A stretch of DNA of 64,000 nt, from positions 62,001 to 126,000 of the forward strand of contig NZ_OBQD01000013.1 in assembly GCF_900220975.1 (NCBI RefSeq), written 5' to 3'. The translations under genes and the position numbers were made by a program. Every line of letters starts with the position of its first letter. Position 1 is the first letter of the stretch. Shown piece after piece: positions 46,846 to 56,847 of the stretch. Below the pieces are notes generated by a model. The model worked only from the letters and a program-made list of their open reading frames with translations. It was not told the DNA's origin and made no database searches. This stretch comes from Rhizobium subbaraonis (GTDB lineage: Bacteria > Pseudomonadota > Alphaproteobacteria > Rhizobiales > Rhizobiaceae).

Positions 46846-48555
46846 ATGGATCAGCCGGCCTCAATAAGCCCAAAGATTGACCGATCTGCGAAACGCCCAG
46901 GCAGCGGCTGGCTGACGTTTTCGGGCGTGATCGCGCTTGTCGTCCTCCTGCCGATTGCCGAGCTGCTGCTTGAAGCCGTCAAGGGATCTTCGGGGCTCTG
47001 GGGCCATCTCTTTTCCACGATCCTGCCGGCCGCGATGACGGATACCGTCATCCTGCTGGCCGGTGTCGGCTTCGTTACGGCGGTGATCGGCACCACCACA
47101 GCCTGGCTGGTGACGGCCTATGATTTCACGGGCCGGCGCGTGCTGGAATGGGCGCTGCTGCTGCCGCTTGCCGTGCCCACCTACATCATAGCCTATGCCT
47201 ATCTCGACATGCTTCACCCGATCGGCTCCGTGCAGGGAGCGATCCGGTGGATGCTGGGCTATGACAGCCCGCGCCAGTTCCGCCTGCCCGATATCCGGTC
47301 GATGACCGGCTGCATCCTGCTCCTGGGCTTCGTGCTCTATCCCTATGTCTATATTCCGACGCGGGCGATGTTCCTCACGCAGTCGGCAAACCTCATCGAT
47401 GCGGCCCGTACGCTCGGCGTCTCCCGCCGCGCGGTCTTCTGGCGCGTCGCGCTGCCGCTGGCGCGCCCGGCCGTCGCCGTAGGCATCAGCCTTGCCCTGA
47501 TGGAAACGCTGAACGATGTGGGCGCCGCCGAATTCCTCGGCGTGCGCACGATGACGGTTTCGATCTACACGACCTGGATCACCCGCTCCGATCTGCCGGG
47601 CGCCTCGCAGATCGCACTGGCGCTCCTGCTGATCGTCGTGGCGCTGGTCGCGCTGGAGCGTTGGGCCCGGCGCAGGCAGCGTTATGCCAGCGACGCCCGG
47701 CGAAGCCCGCAGCTCGTCCTGCAACGGGTTCCCGCCTGGAAGGGCGCCCTGCTCCTTTGCGCCGGCGCCCTGCCCGTGCTGCTCGGCTTCGGCGCGCCTG
47801 CGGTCTATCTGGTGACGGAAGCCTGGAAGCGATACCAGTTCGCCGGCCTCTCGCCGCGTATTCTCAGCGAGGCCGTGAGCACGGTCACGATTGCAACGAT
47901 CGCGACTGTCGCGACCGTCGGTTTCGGCCTCGTCGTTGCCTATGCCACCCGTGTGCGGCCCGGCGCGAAATCCTCCTGGCTGCTGCGGTTCTCGACGCTG
48001 GGCTACGCCGCGCCCGGCACCGTCGTCGCGATCGGCGTGCTGATCGTGCTTGCCGGGCTCGACAGGTTTATCGACAGGTCGGCGACAGCCTGGTTCGGCA
48101 TTTCCACCGGCCTGCTGTTCATAGGATCGGGCGCCGCGGTGGTCTATGCCCTCGTCGTCCGATTCCTCGCCATTTCCGCAGGCGGTATCGAAGCCGGTCT
48201 CTCGCGGATTCCCGGATCACTGGATCAGGCGTCACGAACCCTCGGGCAATCCACCTCGGGGACGTTCTGGCATGTCCACCTGCCGCTTTCGAAAGCCGCG
48301 ATTTCCGCCGCGGCGCTTCTGGTTTTCGTGGACTGCGTGAAGGAATTGCCCGCAACACTCCTGTTGCGTCCCCTCAATGTGGAAACCTTTGCCACCCACC
48401 TTTATGGCGAAGCGGCCCGAGGGACATATGAAGAGGCCTCTATTGCGGCCCTCGCGATTGTCGCGATCAGCATTCTACCGGTGATATTGCTGTCCCGCGT
48501 GGGGCGCAGCCGGGCCTCGCAGCCAGCGATCGGCTCGGCGGGCGTGCTCTCGTGA
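46846..48555 (+). CDS. fbpB: Fe(III) ABC transporter permease (fused, double length)
   Basis: A 569-residue permease with two homologous sets of about six helices, each with an EAA-type loop (AARTLGVSRRAVFWRVALPLARPA and ASRTLGQSTSGTFWHVHLPLSKAA). This fused form is usual for FbpB-type ferric transporters. It follows fbpA after a hairpin. Confidence 0.9.
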   Translation: MDQPASISPKIDRSAKRPGSGWLTFSGVIALVVLLPIAELLLEAVKGSSGLWGHLFSTILPAAMTDTVILLAGVGFVTAVIGTTTAWLVTAYDFTGRRVLEWALLLPLAVPTYIIAYAYLDMLHPIGSVQGAIRWMLGYDSPRQFRLPDIRSMTGCILLLGFVLYPYVYIPTRAMFLTQSANLIDAARTLGVSRRAVFWRVALPLARPAVAVGISLALMETLNDVGAAEFLGVRTMTVSIYTTWITRSDLPGASQIALALLLIVVALVALERWARRRQRYASDARRSPQLVLQRVPAWKGALLLCAGALPVLLGFGAPAVYLVTEAWKRYQFAGLSPRILSEAVSTVTIATIATVATVGFGLVVAYATRVRPGAKSSWLLRFSTLGYAAPGTVVAIGVLIVLAGLDRFIDRSATAWFGISTGLLFIGSGAAVVYALVVRFLAISAGGIEAGLSRIPGSLDQASRTLGQSTSGTFWHVHLPLSKAAISAAALLVFVDCVKELPATLLLRPLNVETFATHLYGEAARGTYEEASIAALAIVAISILPVILLSRVGRSRASQPAIGSAGVLS

Positions 48556-49019
48556 GCCGGCCTGCGACTGGGCAATTGCGCAATTATTGTTTCTTGCCTT
48601 CAGCACGAAACAGTTCTCTGTGAACGATGACATGACGACAGGGCCGGCCCAGCCCTGAGAGGACTCTTCCGATCGCTAGGGGCTGATGAGCCTACTACTG
48701 CACTTAGCCAGTTCGATCGTGGAACGGCAGAAGATGCGGCGCCGCCACCGAGGCTCGTTCGCCCAGTGAAGGGGCAACTTTTTCCGAGTAGCTATCCGAA
48801 AGCCGCCATCCCGTTTCACCAACTACCATAGCCGTTAATTCAGTCGGATCGACGCCTATGCTGAGTGGCCAAGGAAAGTCTCATCATGAGAGACCATACC
48901 CGCAATGGGTATTTCGCCGAAATCCGGTAGGGCTGGCGTTCCGATTGTTGACTGACCAGCTTGCGGTTAGAGGCCAAATTCAAAGCTCCAGAACGAAGAG
49001 CCGTTTTCCGGAGTATTAG
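48556..49019. other. Right junction of the large cargo insert
   Basis: No gene recognised. This stretch separates fbpB from the resuming conjugation operon and should contain the cargo boundary. I saw no obvious direct repeat shared with 6165-6445, the left junction. Confidence 0.45.
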
Positions 49020-49463
49020 ATGCCTCATTCTCTTTTTTATGGACCTCGGTCGAGTGGCTTTCCGGCCGCAACACTTGGCGTACTTCTCTGGGCGTTCGCC
49101 ACTCAGGGCGCGATGGCCGCGGATATCAGGGTCTATGCGACCCGCGCGATTTCCATATCCGCGTCGGAACACGTCACGGTGGTCTATCTGGATGACGCCG
49201 GCACGATCGAGGGACGGCTATCGGCCGGTCTTCCCTCCAGTCAAGACAAAGCGGAAACTGTCGCACGGCAGCGATTGCAGGAAGGCGGCGAGACGCTTCA
49301 GCGTGAACTGGCCGCCGCCTGGCAGGGCGTCGCCAATGCCTGGCGCCTCGGCATCACCACACTTCCCGCCGTCGTCGTCAACCGTCGCTATGTTGTCTAT
49401 GGCGAACCCGACGTCGCCAAGGCCGTGGCGGGCATCGAGACGTACCGGAGGGAGCGGGAATGA
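49020..49463 (+). CDS. ICE conjugation protein, TIGR03757 (DUF1525) family
   Basis: A 147-residue exported protein with a thioredoxin-like fold (RVYATRAIS... and TTLPAVVVNRRYVVYG). The signal peptide ends at about residue 33 (AMAAD). In related ICEs this gene directly follows the TIGR03744 ATPase, which here ends at 6164; the separation is the clearest sign of the cargo insertion. It overlaps the next gene by ATGA. Confidence 0.85.
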   Translation: MPHSLFYGPRSSGFPAATLGVLLWAFATQGAMAADIRVYATRAISISASEHVTVVYLDDAGTIEGRLSAGLPSSQDKAETVARQRLQEGGETLQRELAAAWQGVANAWRLGITTLPAVVVNRRYVVYGEPDVAKAVAGIETYRRERE

Positions 49464-50395
49464 TGCTCTCGAACCGTGTGCGCGCCGGCGTCGCCGGCTT
49501 CATGCTGTGCTGCGCCTCCTCGGCCGCCGCGCTCGATACCGCAACCATCGCCGCGTCGGCGCTCTCCCCCGACTGCCTCGAATACCGTGTCGTCGGGATC
49601 TGCTACTGGTTGAGATGCGGCACCTTCGGCTGCTCGGTGCGCACCTCCGTCAAAATCCGCCACTACGTCCCCGACGCGGTCGTTTCTAGCTATTCCAACA
49701 CCGGCGAGAATCCTTGGGTGGAGGTTCGCCTCATGAGCATCGCCAACCCGACCGCGCTCAGCGGCGGCGACGGCACGACGGGCGAGCCGCACGAGAACAA
49801 CCTTCAGAAATTCAAGAACGCCGACGTCATCGGACATCCGGCCAGCGTCGCGTTCAGCGGTTTTGCCGGCAGCTTCGGCTATACCTGCGAGGGCGCCGGC
49901 AAGCCGCTGATCCCCTACTTCCTCTCGACGCTCGATACCGTCGCCTGGCGCTACAACCTGCCGGAAGCGGTTTACCCGGAAGCGCTCATTCCCGGCCGGC
50001 GCGAGATCGGCTCCCGGACCTCCATGAGCCTTTGGGGCGCCGTCTATCCGCGCGGCGGCTTCCAGCACCAGGCCGACGACCACAAGGGCGCCGCCGTGAT
50101 CGCCCAGCGCGCCGGCGACGTCGTTACCCGCCGCGGCCAGCCGCATGTCTATCAGCCGCTGCTCGCCAATCCCCGCGACGGCTACTGGTCGGCTGGCGCA
50201 CTCGTAGAGGGCGACGCCTCGACCGGCAAATGGCAGGAACTCACCCCTACGCTCAAAAACACCTGCGCCGTCTTCCCGAACACCAACACCCGCGTCCAGG
50301 CGCGGAAGGGCGATTTCGCCTGGGCGCTGTGGCGACCTTACAGCTGCTGCCAGCGGCGCGGCCAGGTGTTCCTCGGCAGCATGAACTTCGACTGA
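49460..50395 (+). CDS. ICE conjugation protein, TIGR03756 (TraU-like)
   Basis: A 311-residue exported, cysteine-rich protein (CLEYRVVGICYWLRCGTFGCSVRTS; PYSCCQRRGQ). It fits TIGR03756/TraU-like proteins needed for the mating channel in the periplasm. The many cysteines imply disulfide bonds, for which the preceding thioredoxin-like TIGR03757 product or Dsb proteins may be needed. Confidence 0.85.
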   Translation: MMLSNRVRAGVAGFMLCCASSAAALDTATIAASALSPDCLEYRVVGICYWLRCGTFGCSVRTSVKIRHYVPDAVVSSYSNTGENPWVEVRLMSIANPTALSGGDGTTGEPHENNLQKFKNADVIGHPASVAFSGFAGSFGYTCEGAGKPLIPYFLSTLDTVAWRYNLPEAVYPEALIPGRREIGSRTSMSLWGAVYPRGGFQHQADDHKGAAVIAQRAGDVVTRRGQPHVYQPLLANPRDGYWSAGALVEGDASTGKWQELTPTLKNTCAVFPNTNTRVQARKGDFAWALWRPYSCCQRRGQVFLGSMNFD

Positions 50396-50408
50396 GAGGA
50401 CCGATACC

Positions 50409-51821
50409 GTGACGACTTCCTCATCCACCTCCCGCACTCGTATTGCCAGTCGCCTTCGCACCGGACTCCTCGCCGGTGCCGCGGTCATCCTCGTTTGCGC
50501 GCCTGCTGGTGCGCAGAGCAACAGCCGTTACAGCTTCCAGCATCAGGGCAAGACCCTGGACGACACCGTGCTCTACAACATCGGCGGCGGCCGGGCCGTG
50601 ACCATGACGGGCGCAGCCAGCATGTACTCCATCGGCGTCGGGGTCGGCTGGAACAGCAATCTCATCTGCGGCAACATGAGCCTGACCACCACGCTCAAGA
50701 ACCAGCTGAACGGCATCACGAAGGGTTTTCAGCAGATCATGTCCAACGTGGTGCAGAATGCCACGTCAGCGGTCGCCTCCCTGCCCGCCCTGATCATCCA
50801 GCGCGCCGATCCCGCCCTCTATAATCTGCTGACCAACGGCGTGCTGCAGGCGCGGCTCGATTTCGACCGGTCCAAGCTGACCTGCCGGGCGATCGCCAAC
50901 CGCATGGCCGATATCGCCGGCGGCCAACTCGGCTGGGACCAGATCGCCGAGGGCCTCGTCCTCAAGAAGGCCGTTCAGAGCACCGACGCCGTCTCGGCCG
51001 TCGAGGAAGCGGAGAACAGCAAGGGCAACGAAGGCGTGCCATGGGTCGGCGGCGACAATGCCGGCGGAGAGGGCCAGGAGCCGATCAAGATCGTCGCCGA
51101 CGTGACGCGCGCCGGCTACAACCTCGTCAACGGCCGGGATGTCGAGGACACATCCGCGATCGATTCCTCCAATTGCAGCGATCGCGTTTCCTGCCAGACC
51201 TGGAACTCGCCGCAGGAGGCCGTCGATTGGGCGACGCGGGTTCTCGGCGAACAAGTCCAGCGCACCTGCGAAAGCTGCACCAAGACCGAAAGCACGCCCG
51301 GCGTCGGATTGACACCGATGGTTCAGGAGGAATTCGACGCACGCTGGGGGCCGATGCAGGAATTGGTCGACGGCAGCAAGGAGCCCAGCTTCGAGAACCT
51401 TCAGGCCGTCGGCAGCGCATCGTTGCCCGTCACCCGTGGCCTGGTCGAGGCGCTGCGCGACGAGCCCGACAAGGATATCCTGTCCCGAAGGCTCGCTTCA
51501 GAAGCTGCCCTTGCAAGGACACTGGAAAAAGCCCTCCTTCTTCAGCGCACCTTGCTCACCGGACGCAAGGAACCGAACATCGCAGCCAACAAGCTGGCTC
51601 AGGAAGCGATCGGGCGGGAGAGCGACAATCTCGACCGGGAGATCCAGAACCTCAAGACCGAGTTCGAGCTGCGCCGGGAACTGTCGAACAATTCGCCCTG
51701 GTTCGTCCTCAAGCGCCAGCTCGAGCGCAATGCGGTTTCCGAAGGGGTCTATCAGGGCGATCCGATCCGCAACCGTCTCATCGAGCTGCAGCAGCAGAAA
51801 TCCGGCGGGACCAATCCATGA
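50409..51821 (+). CDS. ICE conjugation protein, TIGR03755 family
   Basis: A 470-residue exported protein (GTG start; signal ending APAGAQ). The central region (GVGVGWNSNLICGNMSLTTTLKNQLNGITKGFQQIM) and a long C-terminal coiled coil (about residues 340-465, rich in E, L, R) fit TIGR03755, which occupies the TraH-like position. It shares ATGA with the next gene. Confidence 0.85.
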   Translation: MTTSSSTSRTRIASRLRTGLLAGAAVILVCAPAGAQSNSRYSFQHQGKTLDDTVLYNIGGGRAVTMTGAASMYSIGVGVGWNSNLICGNMSLTTTLKNQLNGITKGFQQIMSNVVQNATSAVASLPALIIQRADPALYNLLTNGVLQARLDFDRSKLTCRAIANRMADIAGGQLGWDQIAEGLVLKKAVQSTDAVSAVEEAENSKGNEGVPWVGGDNAGGEGQEPIKIVADVTRAGYNLVNGRDVEDTSAIDSSNCSDRVSCQTWNSPQEAVDWATRVLGEQVQRTCESCTKTESTPGVGLTPMVQEEFDARWGPMQELVDGSKEPSFENLQAVGSASLPVTRGLVEALRDEPDKDILSRRLASEAALARTLEKALLLQRTLLTGRKEPNIAANKLAQEAIGRESDNLDREIQNLKTEFELRRELSNNSPWFVLKRQLERNAVSEGVYQGDPIRNRLIELQQQKSGGTNP

Positions 51822-52168
51822 GGCAGTTTCAGCTCCGCAAGGGGCGGCTGTTCCTCAAGCGGACCGGCATCGCCATGGTATGCGTCTTGCTGTTTCTCGG
51901 AGCGGCCGTCGGCGCCAATCTGATCGGCATCCGCATGGCGGGCGACGTAGTGGCCTGGGAGCAATGGCTGCGCCGGCACTCGCTTTGGTTCCTGATCTGG
52001 CGTCTCGCGCTCTATGCCGGGATCGCCACCGGCTGGATCTGGATGCGCAGGAGAGTGTTGGCCCGTGAACCTGACAGCACAACCGGCCAGCGCCTGCGGC
52101 GGCTGGAGATCGCCGCCATGGCCGCATTCGTCGTGCTCGAAGCAAGCCTGCTGTTGCAATCCAACTAG
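51818..52168 (+). CDS. Small ICE membrane protein
   Basis: A 116-residue protein with three predicted helices (IAMVCVLLFLGAAVGANLIGI, LWFLIWRLALYAGIATGWIWM, IAAMAAFVVLEASLLL). It is commonly seen between TIGR03755 and TraG genes in these ICEs; function unknown. It overlaps the upstream gene by 4 bases. Confidence 0.75.
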   Translation: MRQFQLRKGRLFLKRTGIAMVCVLLFLGAAVGANLIGIRMAGDVVAWEQWLRRHSLWFLIWRLALYAGIATGWIWMRRRVLAREPDSTTGQRLRRLEIAAMAAFVVLEASLLLQSN

Positions 52169-52181
52169 GTCCGGGTGCCTC

Positions 52182-53684
52182 ATGACGCTCTACACCACCG
52201 ATTATCTGGAGTATTACCTCACCCTCGTCGCCTGGATCGTTCATAACGGGATCTGGTCGGTGCTGGTCGCCAGCGGCATGTTCGCGCTCCCCTTCCTCGC
52301 CATCATCATACAAGAATGGCTGCGCGCCCGCGCCGAGGGTGCCGACGAGGGCAACAAGGGCGTGCTGTCCTCCATGCGGATCGAAAACCGTGTCTTTGTG
52401 GCGATCGCTGTCATCATGTTCGCCGGCATCCCGTTCATCGACGTAGATCTCAACACCGTCCAGTTCGACAGCAGCCGCTCGACGCAATGCCAGGTGAACG
52501 CACCGCAGCCGAGCGACACCGGCTGGTCGCAGTCGTTCACGACGCTGAACAGCCAATCAGCCAAGGTGCCGGTCTGGTGGTTCTTCATGCATTCGATTTC
52601 GCGGGCAATCACCGGCGCGGCCGTTGCCGCGATCCCCTGCGGCACGGACCTCAGGCAGATGCGCATGGAGATCGACGCCACGCGCATCGACGATCCGCTC
52701 CTATCTCAGGAGGTGCGGGATTTCTCGCAGAACTGCTACGGGCCGGCACGCGCAAAGCTGTTCATGTCGCGTCCGGAACTGACCGAGGAGCAGATGAACG
52801 ATGTGAGCTGGATCGGCTCGGCCTTCTTCGTCGATACGCCTGGCTATTATGACACCTATCGCTCCGCCACGCCGCGTGACGGCTGGGCCTATGACAGCAC
52901 CCGCGATGCCGGCCTGTCCGAGGTGGAGAGCGGCGCCGGCTATCCGAGTTGCCGCGAATGGTGGGGTGATTCAGGAAGCGGCCTTCACGATCGTCTGCTG
53001 GGGCAGGTCGATGCCGGCCTCATGTCCCGCATGGCCAATTGGGCCGGCTTCATCTCGAAGGAGGATCTGGACAATTCTGTGATCCGCGCGATCGCCGCGC
53101 CGCGCAACCAGACGATCAATCAGGGGCAGGTCTATTCCGACTATGGCGGCCAGGTTGATATGACGCCGGCGAACGAGATCACGCGCGGCGTGAGGAATGT
53201 CGGAATGTCCGTTGGCGCGCTCGGCTTCTTCCCGGCGATGGATGCCGTGCGGCAGGCGCTGCCGATGGCGCTCTCGCTGCTGAAGACCGCTTTGGTGATC
53301 TGCATCCCCATCGTGCTGGTGATCGGCACCTATGATCTGAAGATGCTGGTGACCGTCAGTTGCGTGCAGTTCGCGCTGTTCTTCGTGGACTTCTGGTTCC
53401 AGTTCGCCCGCTGGGTCGACAGCACGATCCTGAACGCGCTTTATGGCTCCGGCTGGTTCTCCAGCAATCCCCATTCGAACTTCGATCCGCTCATGGGCCT
53501 GAACAACGGCTATGCCGACATGCTGCTGAACTTCGTCATGGCGACGATGTTCATTATCCTACCCGGGTTCTGGGTAGCGGCATTGGGATGGGTGGGCGTG
53601 CGAACCGGCAACATTGCTCAAATGATGGCTTCGGGAAGCGATGGAGCAAAATTAGCCGGTTCCAAGGGAGGAGCAATAGTCTAG
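52182..53684 (+). CDS. traG: TraG-like conjugation protein (TraG N-terminal domain)
   Basis: A 500-residue inner-membrane protein with helices at the N-terminus and three or more at about residues 365-400 and 440-475, matching TraG_N proteins of ICE transfer systems that stabilise mating pairs. ATG 52182 is the first start after the previous stop. It is the last gene of this operon on the plus strand. Confidence 0.85.
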   Translation: MTLYTTDYLEYYLTLVAWIVHNGIWSVLVASGMFALPFLAIIIQEWLRARAEGADEGNKGVLSSMRIENRVFVAIAVIMFAGIPFIDVDLNTVQFDSSRSTQCQVNAPQPSDTGWSQSFTTLNSQSAKVPVWWFFMHSISRAITGAAVAAIPCGTDLRQMRMEIDATRIDDPLLSQEVRDFSQNCYGPARAKLFMSRPELTEEQMNDVSWIGSAFFVDTPGYYDTYRSATPRDGWAYDSTRDAGLSEVESGAGYPSCREWWGDSGSGLHDRLLGQVDAGLMSRMANWAGFISKEDLDNSVIRAIAAPRNQTINQGQVYSDYGGQVDMTPANEITRGVRNVGMSVGALGFFPAMDAVRQALPMALSLLKTALVICIPIVLVIGTYDLKMLVTVSCVQFALFFVDFWFQFARWVDSTILNALYGSGWFSSNPHSNFDPLMGLNNGYADMLLNFVMATMFIILPGFWVAALGWVGVRTGNIAQMMASGSDGAKLAGSKGGAIV

Positions 53685-53703
53685 TCGCATATGGAACAGA
53701 CGA

Positions 53704-54072
53704 TCAGAAATCTGCATCATCGTATGGGTCGCCTGGATCAATTCGATCCTCCCCACGATATAGGCCATATCCACTCCACCCCATGCGCCATTCGGGCTCT
53801 TCATTGTCTTGCCAGCGGGCAAGCGGGACAATCCACGCTACGGCAATCACAAATAGGACCAGCGCCGCAAGCCAGGACGCCGCGAAGAAGAATGTGCCAA
53901 GAGCAGCGAACTTCACGCCATCAAGCAGTAGCTGCGCGGCGGACGGCGCAACACCATTCGCCACGAGCCAACCTGCCACATGATGCTCGCAATGTGCCCA
54001 ACCACGGGCAACACTCCGAGCGCCCCGCCCCAGAATATAGACGATTTCTGCTGTGAAACTTTGTGCTGCCAT
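53704..54072 (-). CDS. DUF3742-family ICE membrane protein
   Basis: A 122-residue protein with one long or two short helices (FAALGTFFFAASWLAALVLFVIAVAWIV) and a charged tail (GWSGYGLYRGEDRIDPGDPYDDADF) typical of DUF3742, which sits on the opposite strand after TraG in this ICE class. The ATG at 54072 has a GAGGTGG site; a longer frame from 54144 lacks one. Confidence 0.7.
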   Translation of the reverse strand: MAAQSFTAEIVYILGRGARSVARGWAHCEHHVAGWLVANGVAPSAAQLLLDGVKFAALGTFFFAASWLAALVLFVIAVAWIVPLARWQDNEEPEWRMGWSGYGLYRGEDRIDPGDPYDDADF

Positions 54073-54382
54073 GGTCCACCTCGGGATTTCCCGGTCGGAG
54101 GAGGCCTCGTCCTCACCTGATTGAGATCGGTGCGCTGGCGGCACGTCGCAGTCGAATTTTGAACTGCCACTGTCTTCATAATAGCAGCAACACGCCTCGC
54201 CGTCACTATCACCAGTTCAGGATGCGAAAATCCTCGGTCCTTGCAAGCTGACAAGCGGCCGAGGCGCGTCGTCTCGCGAGAGAACGGTTTGATCCCACAC
54301 CGTATTCCCGCTCGCGCGGGTTGGCCCAAAAGCGGCATGAAAGGGTTCCCGGTAAAGGGAAAAGGCGACAAGAGATAAGGGA
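54073..54382. other. Intergenic region between DUF3742 and mobH
   Basis: No gene seen. It is the divergent promoter region, and in this ICE class the transfer origin often lies close to the relaxase gene, but I could not identify one from the sequence. Confidence 0.35.
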
Positions 54383-54454
54383 ATGGAACCCAAGGGGAAT
54401 GGGCCTATCCGGAAACGGAAAAGGCCATGCCCCAACCGGTCATCAGGTTACGCC

Positions 54455-56287
54455 ATGCTCACATTGCTCAAACGAAAACGCATCACGACGCCGCAAGCGC
54501 TGGCAACGCCAACAGCATGGCCAGCCGAAAAAGGCAAAGGGCTGATGCGACCGGAAAAGGCCGCCAATCTGCTTGCCACGCGGCGCCGGCAAAAGCTTCT
54601 GGAGCACATCTGGCAACGCACCTCGCTGTCGCGGGCGCAGTTTGATCTCCTGTACCGGGCACCGCTCGAACGCTATGCGGAATTGGTGCAGCACTTCCCC
54701 GCCTCCGAAAGCCATCACCACGCTTATCCCGGCGGCATGCTGGATCATGGCCTGGAAATCGTCGCCTACGCCCTCAAGCTCCGGCAATCTCGCCTGCTGC
54801 CGTCCGGCACCACGCCGGAGGACCAGGCGGAGCAATCCGAGGCATGGACTGCGGCGACGGCCTATGCTGCGCTGCTACACGATATCGGCAAGATCGCCGT
54901 CGATCTCCACGTCGAACTGGCCGACGGCACGATCTGGCATCCATGGCACGGCCCGCTTCGTGAGGCCTATCGCTTCCGCCATCGCAAGGATCGCGACTAT
55001 CGCTTGCACAACGCTGCGGCAGGCCTTCTCTGCTACCATCTGCTCGACGGAAAGATTTTCGACTGGCTCAGTAGCTATCAGCGGGCTTGGGCTTCCCTGC
55101 TCTATGTGATGGCCGGTCAATACGAGCATGCCGGCACGCTGGGCGAACTGGTCATCCAGGCGGACCGCGCCTCCGTGGCGCAGGAACTCGGCGGCGATCC
55201 AGCCCGCGCCATGACCGCGCCGAAACACTCGCTGCAACGCAAGCTGCTGGAAGGTCTCCGCTACCTGCTCAAGGAGGAACTGAAGCTCAATAGGCCTCAA
55301 GGGTCGGACGGATGGTTGACCGACGACGCCCTCTGGCTGGTCAGCAAGACGGTTTCCGACAAGCTGCGGGCACATCTGCTGTCACAGGGCATCGAGGGCA
55401 TTCCGGCAAACAATACCGCTGTGTTCACCGTGTTGCAGGATCATGGAATCCTGCAAGCGAGCGCCGAAGGCAAAGCGATCTGGAAGGCCACGGTTACAAG
55501 CGACCAGGGATGGTCGCACACGTTCACCTTGCTGAAGCTGTCCCCTGCTTTGATCTGGGAGAGCAATGAGCGGCCAGACCCCTTTGCCGGGTCTGTCGAG
55601 CTGGTCCAGGAGAATGCCGACGGCACAGAGGCTGCTGTCTCCGTGCCGCAAACGCAGACAGATCTCGTGCCTGTCGCAAACGCTTCGCCGCCCTCCCCGC
55701 TTCCACATACGGGAGAGCCAGCACCTACCCGGTCGACCGATGCGGTCGATGATTTGCTCAACCTGTTCGAAACCTCACCTGCCAACGACGATGCCGGATC
55801 GTCCATGGATCAGCCGGATCAAATGGTCCCGCACGCGGAACAATCATTCGCGTCGCCAAGCCCAGCCGCCGCCACGCAACCATCGCCCGCTCCCGGCCAT
55901 TCAGACCCCTCCGGGGAGCATTTCATGATCTGGCTGCGTGACAGCATCGCCGGCAAGAAGATCGTTATCAACGACGCAAAGGCGCTCGTGCATACGACGG
56001 CCGATACAGTCTATCTGGTCAGTCCTGGCCTGTTTCAGCGCTATGCCCAGGAACATCCCCGGACGGGCATCATCGCAAGGCAGGAGGGTATCGCGGAATG
56101 GCAATGGATTCAGAAGCGCTTCGAGAAGCTGCACGTCCATCGCAAGCAGCACAGCGGGCTAAACATCTGGACCTGCAAGGTCACAGGCCCGCGCAAATCA
56201 CGCCGCCTGCACGGCTACCTGCTGCACGATCCAAGCCAAATCTTCTATGAAATGCCACCGAACAATCCGTATCTGTTGATTGGATAG
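54455..56287 (+). CDS. MobH-family relaxase (TraI_2 domain)
   Basis: A 610-residue MobH relaxase that nicks the ICE at its transfer origin. The HHAYPGGMLDHGLE block and HDIGK form the HD-type metal site near residues 90-155. The C-terminal TraI_2_C part (about 500-610) follows a low-complexity Pro/Ser linker. The ATG at 54455 (MLTLLKRK) is taken as the family-like start; an ATG at 54383 adds 24 basic residues. Confidence 0.87.
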   Translation: MLTLLKRKRITTPQALATPTAWPAEKGKGLMRPEKAANLLATRRRQKLLEHIWQRTSLSRAQFDLLYRAPLERYAELVQHFPASESHHHAYPGGMLDHGLEIVAYALKLRQSRLLPSGTTPEDQAEQSEAWTAATAYAALLHDIGKIAVDLHVELADGTIWHPWHGPLREAYRFRHRKDRDYRLHNAAAGLLCYHLLDGKIFDWLSSYQRAWASLLYVMAGQYEHAGTLGELVIQADRASVAQELGGDPARAMTAPKHSLQRKLLEGLRYLLKEELKLNRPQGSDGWLTDDALWLVSKTVSDKLRAHLLSQGIEGIPANNTAVFTVLQDHGILQASAEGKAIWKATVTSDQGWSHTFTLLKLSPALIWESNERPDPFAGSVELVQENADGTEAAVSVPQTQTDLVPVANASPPSPLPHTGEPAPTRSTDAVDDLLNLFETSPANDDAGSSMDQPDQMVPHAEQSFASPSPAAATQPSPAPGHSDPSGEHFMIWLRDSIAGKKIVINDAKALVHTTADTVYLVSPGLFQRYAQEHPRTGIIARQEGIAEWQWIQKRFEKLHVHRKQHSGLNIWTCKVTGPRKSRRLHGYLLHDPSQIFYEMPPNNPYLLIG

Positions 56288-56456
56288 TTCCAGATACCTT
56301 GCGCGCTCGGCCCGCGCGGCACATCGAAGAGACCAACCTCTCCCGCTTTGAGGCCAGCACCGGCACAATGCTGAAGGCACAGCATGTGGCGCACGAGGCA
56401 CGTTGCTAAGCCTAACAGTTTTAAAAGCGAACTCTCAAAATGCCATTTCGGTGACT

Positions 56457-56847
56457 ATGCACTCATTTTGGCTCGACGATCGGAGCCTTAGCGAAGCCCG
56501 CCGGCGTAAAACACCCGACCATTCGCTACTACGAAGACATCGGCCTTCTCCCCCGGCCGGGCCGAACTGCCATAGGGCGGAGAAGTTACGACGCGCCCGA
56601 TCTCTGCCGTGTGACATTTGTTCGCCGGTGCCGCGATTTCGAGTTCAGCATCGATAAGGTACGCCTCCTGATAAATCTTTCGACCAGCGCGGACAGAGAC
56701 GGCGTCGAAGCGAGAGACATCACCCAGGCTCGCCTTGATGAGGTGCGCTCCAAGCTGACGGAACGTCACGCGCAGGATAAACGGCTCGCTGGGTTCATCC
56801 AGCGCTGCAGTGAGGTTATGCTGGAGGCACTGGTCAGGATTGCGTGA
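56457..56847 (+). pseudogene. MerR-family regulator, frameshifted 5' end
   Basis: The frame from about 56455 reads IGALAKPAGVKHPTIRYYEDIGLLPRPGR and continues through LCRVTFVRRCRDFEFSIDKVRLL to the stop at 56847, a clear MerR fold, but this frame has no start codon: the only nearby ATG (56457) is in another frame and soon leaves the homology. A one-base indel near 56470 explains this. The C-terminal metal site has only one Cys, so it may have been decaying for some time. Confidence 0.7.
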
